64,000 bases of DNA from Blautia liquoris. Its GTDB lineage: Bacteria; Bacillota; Clostridia; Lachnospirales; Lachnospiraceae. Every line of letters starts with the position of its first letter. The first letter of the stretch is position 1. The notes under the pieces are model-generated. The model saw nothing but the letters and a program-made list of their open reading frames with translations, made no database searches and was not told the origin of the DNA. Both the position numbers and the translations under genes were made by a program. Where the stretch lies: contig NZ_CP063304.1 in NCBI RefSeq assembly GCF_015159595.1, positions 310,001 to 374,000 on the forward strand, given 5' to 3'. Positions 62,672 through 64,000 of this stretch are shown here, piece after piece.

Positions 62672-64000
62672 ATGGGATTTACGGTAGAAGAACTCCTTAA
62701 AATTGAGGAAGTAAAAAATCTGTCTGTAATCTGCGGACAAGATGGACTTAAAAATGAAATAAAAGGTGTCACTATTATTGAAGCTCCTGATATTGCTAAG
62801 TTTATCAATGGAGGGGAGTTGCTGCTGACCGGATTATTTGCTTTTAAAACCTGTAGTGTAGATGAATACAAAGACTTTCTTCGGGAATTGGGAAAAAAAG
62901 AGATCAGTGGTCTGGCTTTAAAAAGGGGCAGAACAGTAAAAGAGGCAGATGTTAAAATTGAACTGCTCAAAGAATTTGCCCGGGATAACCATATACCATT
63001 AATTGAAGTTCCTTTTGAACTGTCTTTTCAGGTTATAATTGGTCTGGTTATGGAACATCTGTTTAGTGATGAAGTTACTCAGCTGAAGTACTACAAAACA
63101 ACCCATGACAATTTTTCAGCATTGACCTTGTCAAATGGATTTAACGAGAATAAAATTCGAGACATCTTGGGGCTGTTAGATAAGATGATTTGTAATCCGG
63201 TATCACTTTATGATCAATATATGTCTTGTTATGAGACAACAGCAGGTGAAAAAAATCAAAGACTAAAGATTGCTGCTGATGCCACGAAGTATGATCCTGG
63301 AATTTTAACTAATTATATTTATTTGAAGCAGGAAGATGAACATAATCGGTATATTGTTGAAATTAACCTGAATGTGGGGCTCCGGATGTATCTGGTGGTG
63401 ACAGAGATGATGTCAACATTTAGTCTGATGGATTGTATTGCATTAGAAAATGCTATTATCGCACTTCAATATGAGTTTTCAAGAATATTCGCTGTTTCAG
63501 AGCTGGAAAAGAAGTTTCAAAATGATCTTCTGCATAATATTTTGAGCGGTAATATAGAATCAATAGAAGAACTGAAGAAGAGTTCGAGCCTTCTAGATGT
63601 CAATATTGATGGCTATTATCGTGTGGTTGTATTTGGCGTAACAAATGAAAAAAGCTCTCGCAAAGATACGATTAATGAAAAGATGCACCACATTGATTTG
63701 CTGGAAGAAACAGTTGCCCATAAGCTTCCGAAAAGCAAGGTATACAGGGATCTGGATAAGATTGTAGTTGTCATGGAAGTTAACTCTGATTCCTCACAGA
63801 TTGAATATCGGGAAGAGTTGAAGGATATCCTGAAGCAGATTCAGGCGTTTATGACTGTCCAAAATAAATATCTGAAGGTAAAAGCCGGGGTGGGAAGAAT
63901 TGTACAAGGGATACTACAATTGCCCAAAACCTATAAAGAGGCAAATGATGCCTTTTTGTTTGTCGATATTGCCGGTGACATAGTGGGAGAAAGTGCCGTG
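62672..64000 (+). CDS. PucR-family transcriptional regulator (3' end outside window)
   Basis: 443 residues are visible and the frame runs off the right edge. The N-terminal PucR purine-catabolism domain (FTVEELLKIEEVKNLSVICG, VTIIEAPDIAKFINGGELLLTG) spans about 1-125, and a middle GGDEF-like region leads to VKAGVGRIVQGILQLPKTYKEANDAF near 420, typical just before the C-terminal helix-turn-helix. An extended -10 box (TGGTATAAT) at 62609-62617 and GGTGGAG lie upstream. PucR proteins control purine/ureide catabolism, so it is the natural regulator of the allantoin cluster. Confidence 0.9.
   Translation, partial: MGFTVEELLKIEEVKNLSVICGQDGLKNEIKGVTIIEAPDIAKFINGGELLLTGLFAFKTCSVDEYKDFLRELGKKEISGLALKRGRTVKEADVKIELLKEFARDNHIPLIEVPFELSFQVIIGLVMEHLFSDEVTQLKYYKTTHDNFSALTLSNGFNENKIRDILGLLDKMICNPVSLYDQYMSCYETTAGEKNQRLKIAADATKYDPGILTNYIYLKQEDEHNRYIVEINLNVGLRMYLVVTEMMSTFSLMDCIALENAIIALQYEFSRIFAVSELEKKFQNDLLHNILSGNIESIEELKKSSSLLDVNIDGYYRVVVFGVTNEKSSRKDTINEKMHHIDLLEETVAHKLPKSKVYRDLDKIVVVMEVNSDSSQIEYREELKDILKQIQAFMTVQNKYLKVKAGVGRIVQGILQLPKTYKEANDAFLFVDIAGDIVGESAV

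Overview
The window looks like a chromosomal segment of a spore-forming, low-to-moderate GC Clostridia bacterium, most likely a gut Lachnospiraceae. The basis is the family content: DUF3794/SipL, GerA-type germination genes, SpoIIR, ECF vitamin transporters, the tig-clpP-clpX-lon-engB order, the ecfA-ecfT-truA-rplM-rpsI order and strong AGGAGG ribosome binding sites. No tRNA, rRNA, CRISPR array or replication origin was seen.

Layout. 1-3.8 kb: the end of homoserine dehydrogenase, a phosphoglycerate-mutase-like putative homoserine kinase, and three small membrane proteins on the minus strand. 3.9-7.9 kb: a promoter, TPP riboswitch and terminator ahead of a complete thiamine/HMP ECF transporter (ykoD-ykoC-ykoF-ykoE). 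8.0-8.35 kb: a cluster of structured repeats. 8.35-24.6 kb: housekeeping, envelope and sporulation genes (methyltransferase, aminotransferase, L,D-transpeptidase, ddl-murF, plsC, SipL-like, ispE, GntR regulator, gerA operon, spoIIR, murI). 24.7-30.9 kb: a degenerate NodB-like protein, a trigger-factor-like lipoprotein, an orphan ABC binding protein, CYTH and DJ-1 proteins. 31-41.6 kb: tig, clpP, clpX, lon, engB, a fused EcfA1-EcfA2 ATPase, ecfT, truA, rplM, rpsI.

41.7-49.2 kb is an accessory and decaying region. It holds a Vat-type acetyltransferase that has lost its core, a SASA esterase, a GNAT, the 3' relic of a DUF1624 acyltransferase, an intact-looking IS200/IS605 element (tnpA, tnpB, ends, candidate omega RNA), an ABC ATPase/permease chimera made by deletion, a TipAS-like relic, and an AT-rich binding protein without a signal peptide.

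49.2-64.0 kb is an anaerobic allantoin-degradation locus: allH (divergent), an NCS1 permease, allB, an alpha/beta hydrolase (opposite strand), allE, allD, a fused allF-allG, an LctP-family permease, a 71-residue membrane protein, allC, and the start of a PucR-family regulator. The expected route is allantoin to allantoate to ureidoglycine to ureidoglycolate to oxalurate, followed by phosphorolysis to oxamate plus carbamoyl phosphate. A carbamate kinase (AllK), needed to harvest ATP, is not in the window.

The strongest new signals are a dispersed element of about 150 bp with terminal inverted repeats whose three helices covary between copies, the AllF-AllG fusion next to an LctP-family permease that could export oxamate (a lactate analogue), and the cluster of deletion scars around the IS605 element.
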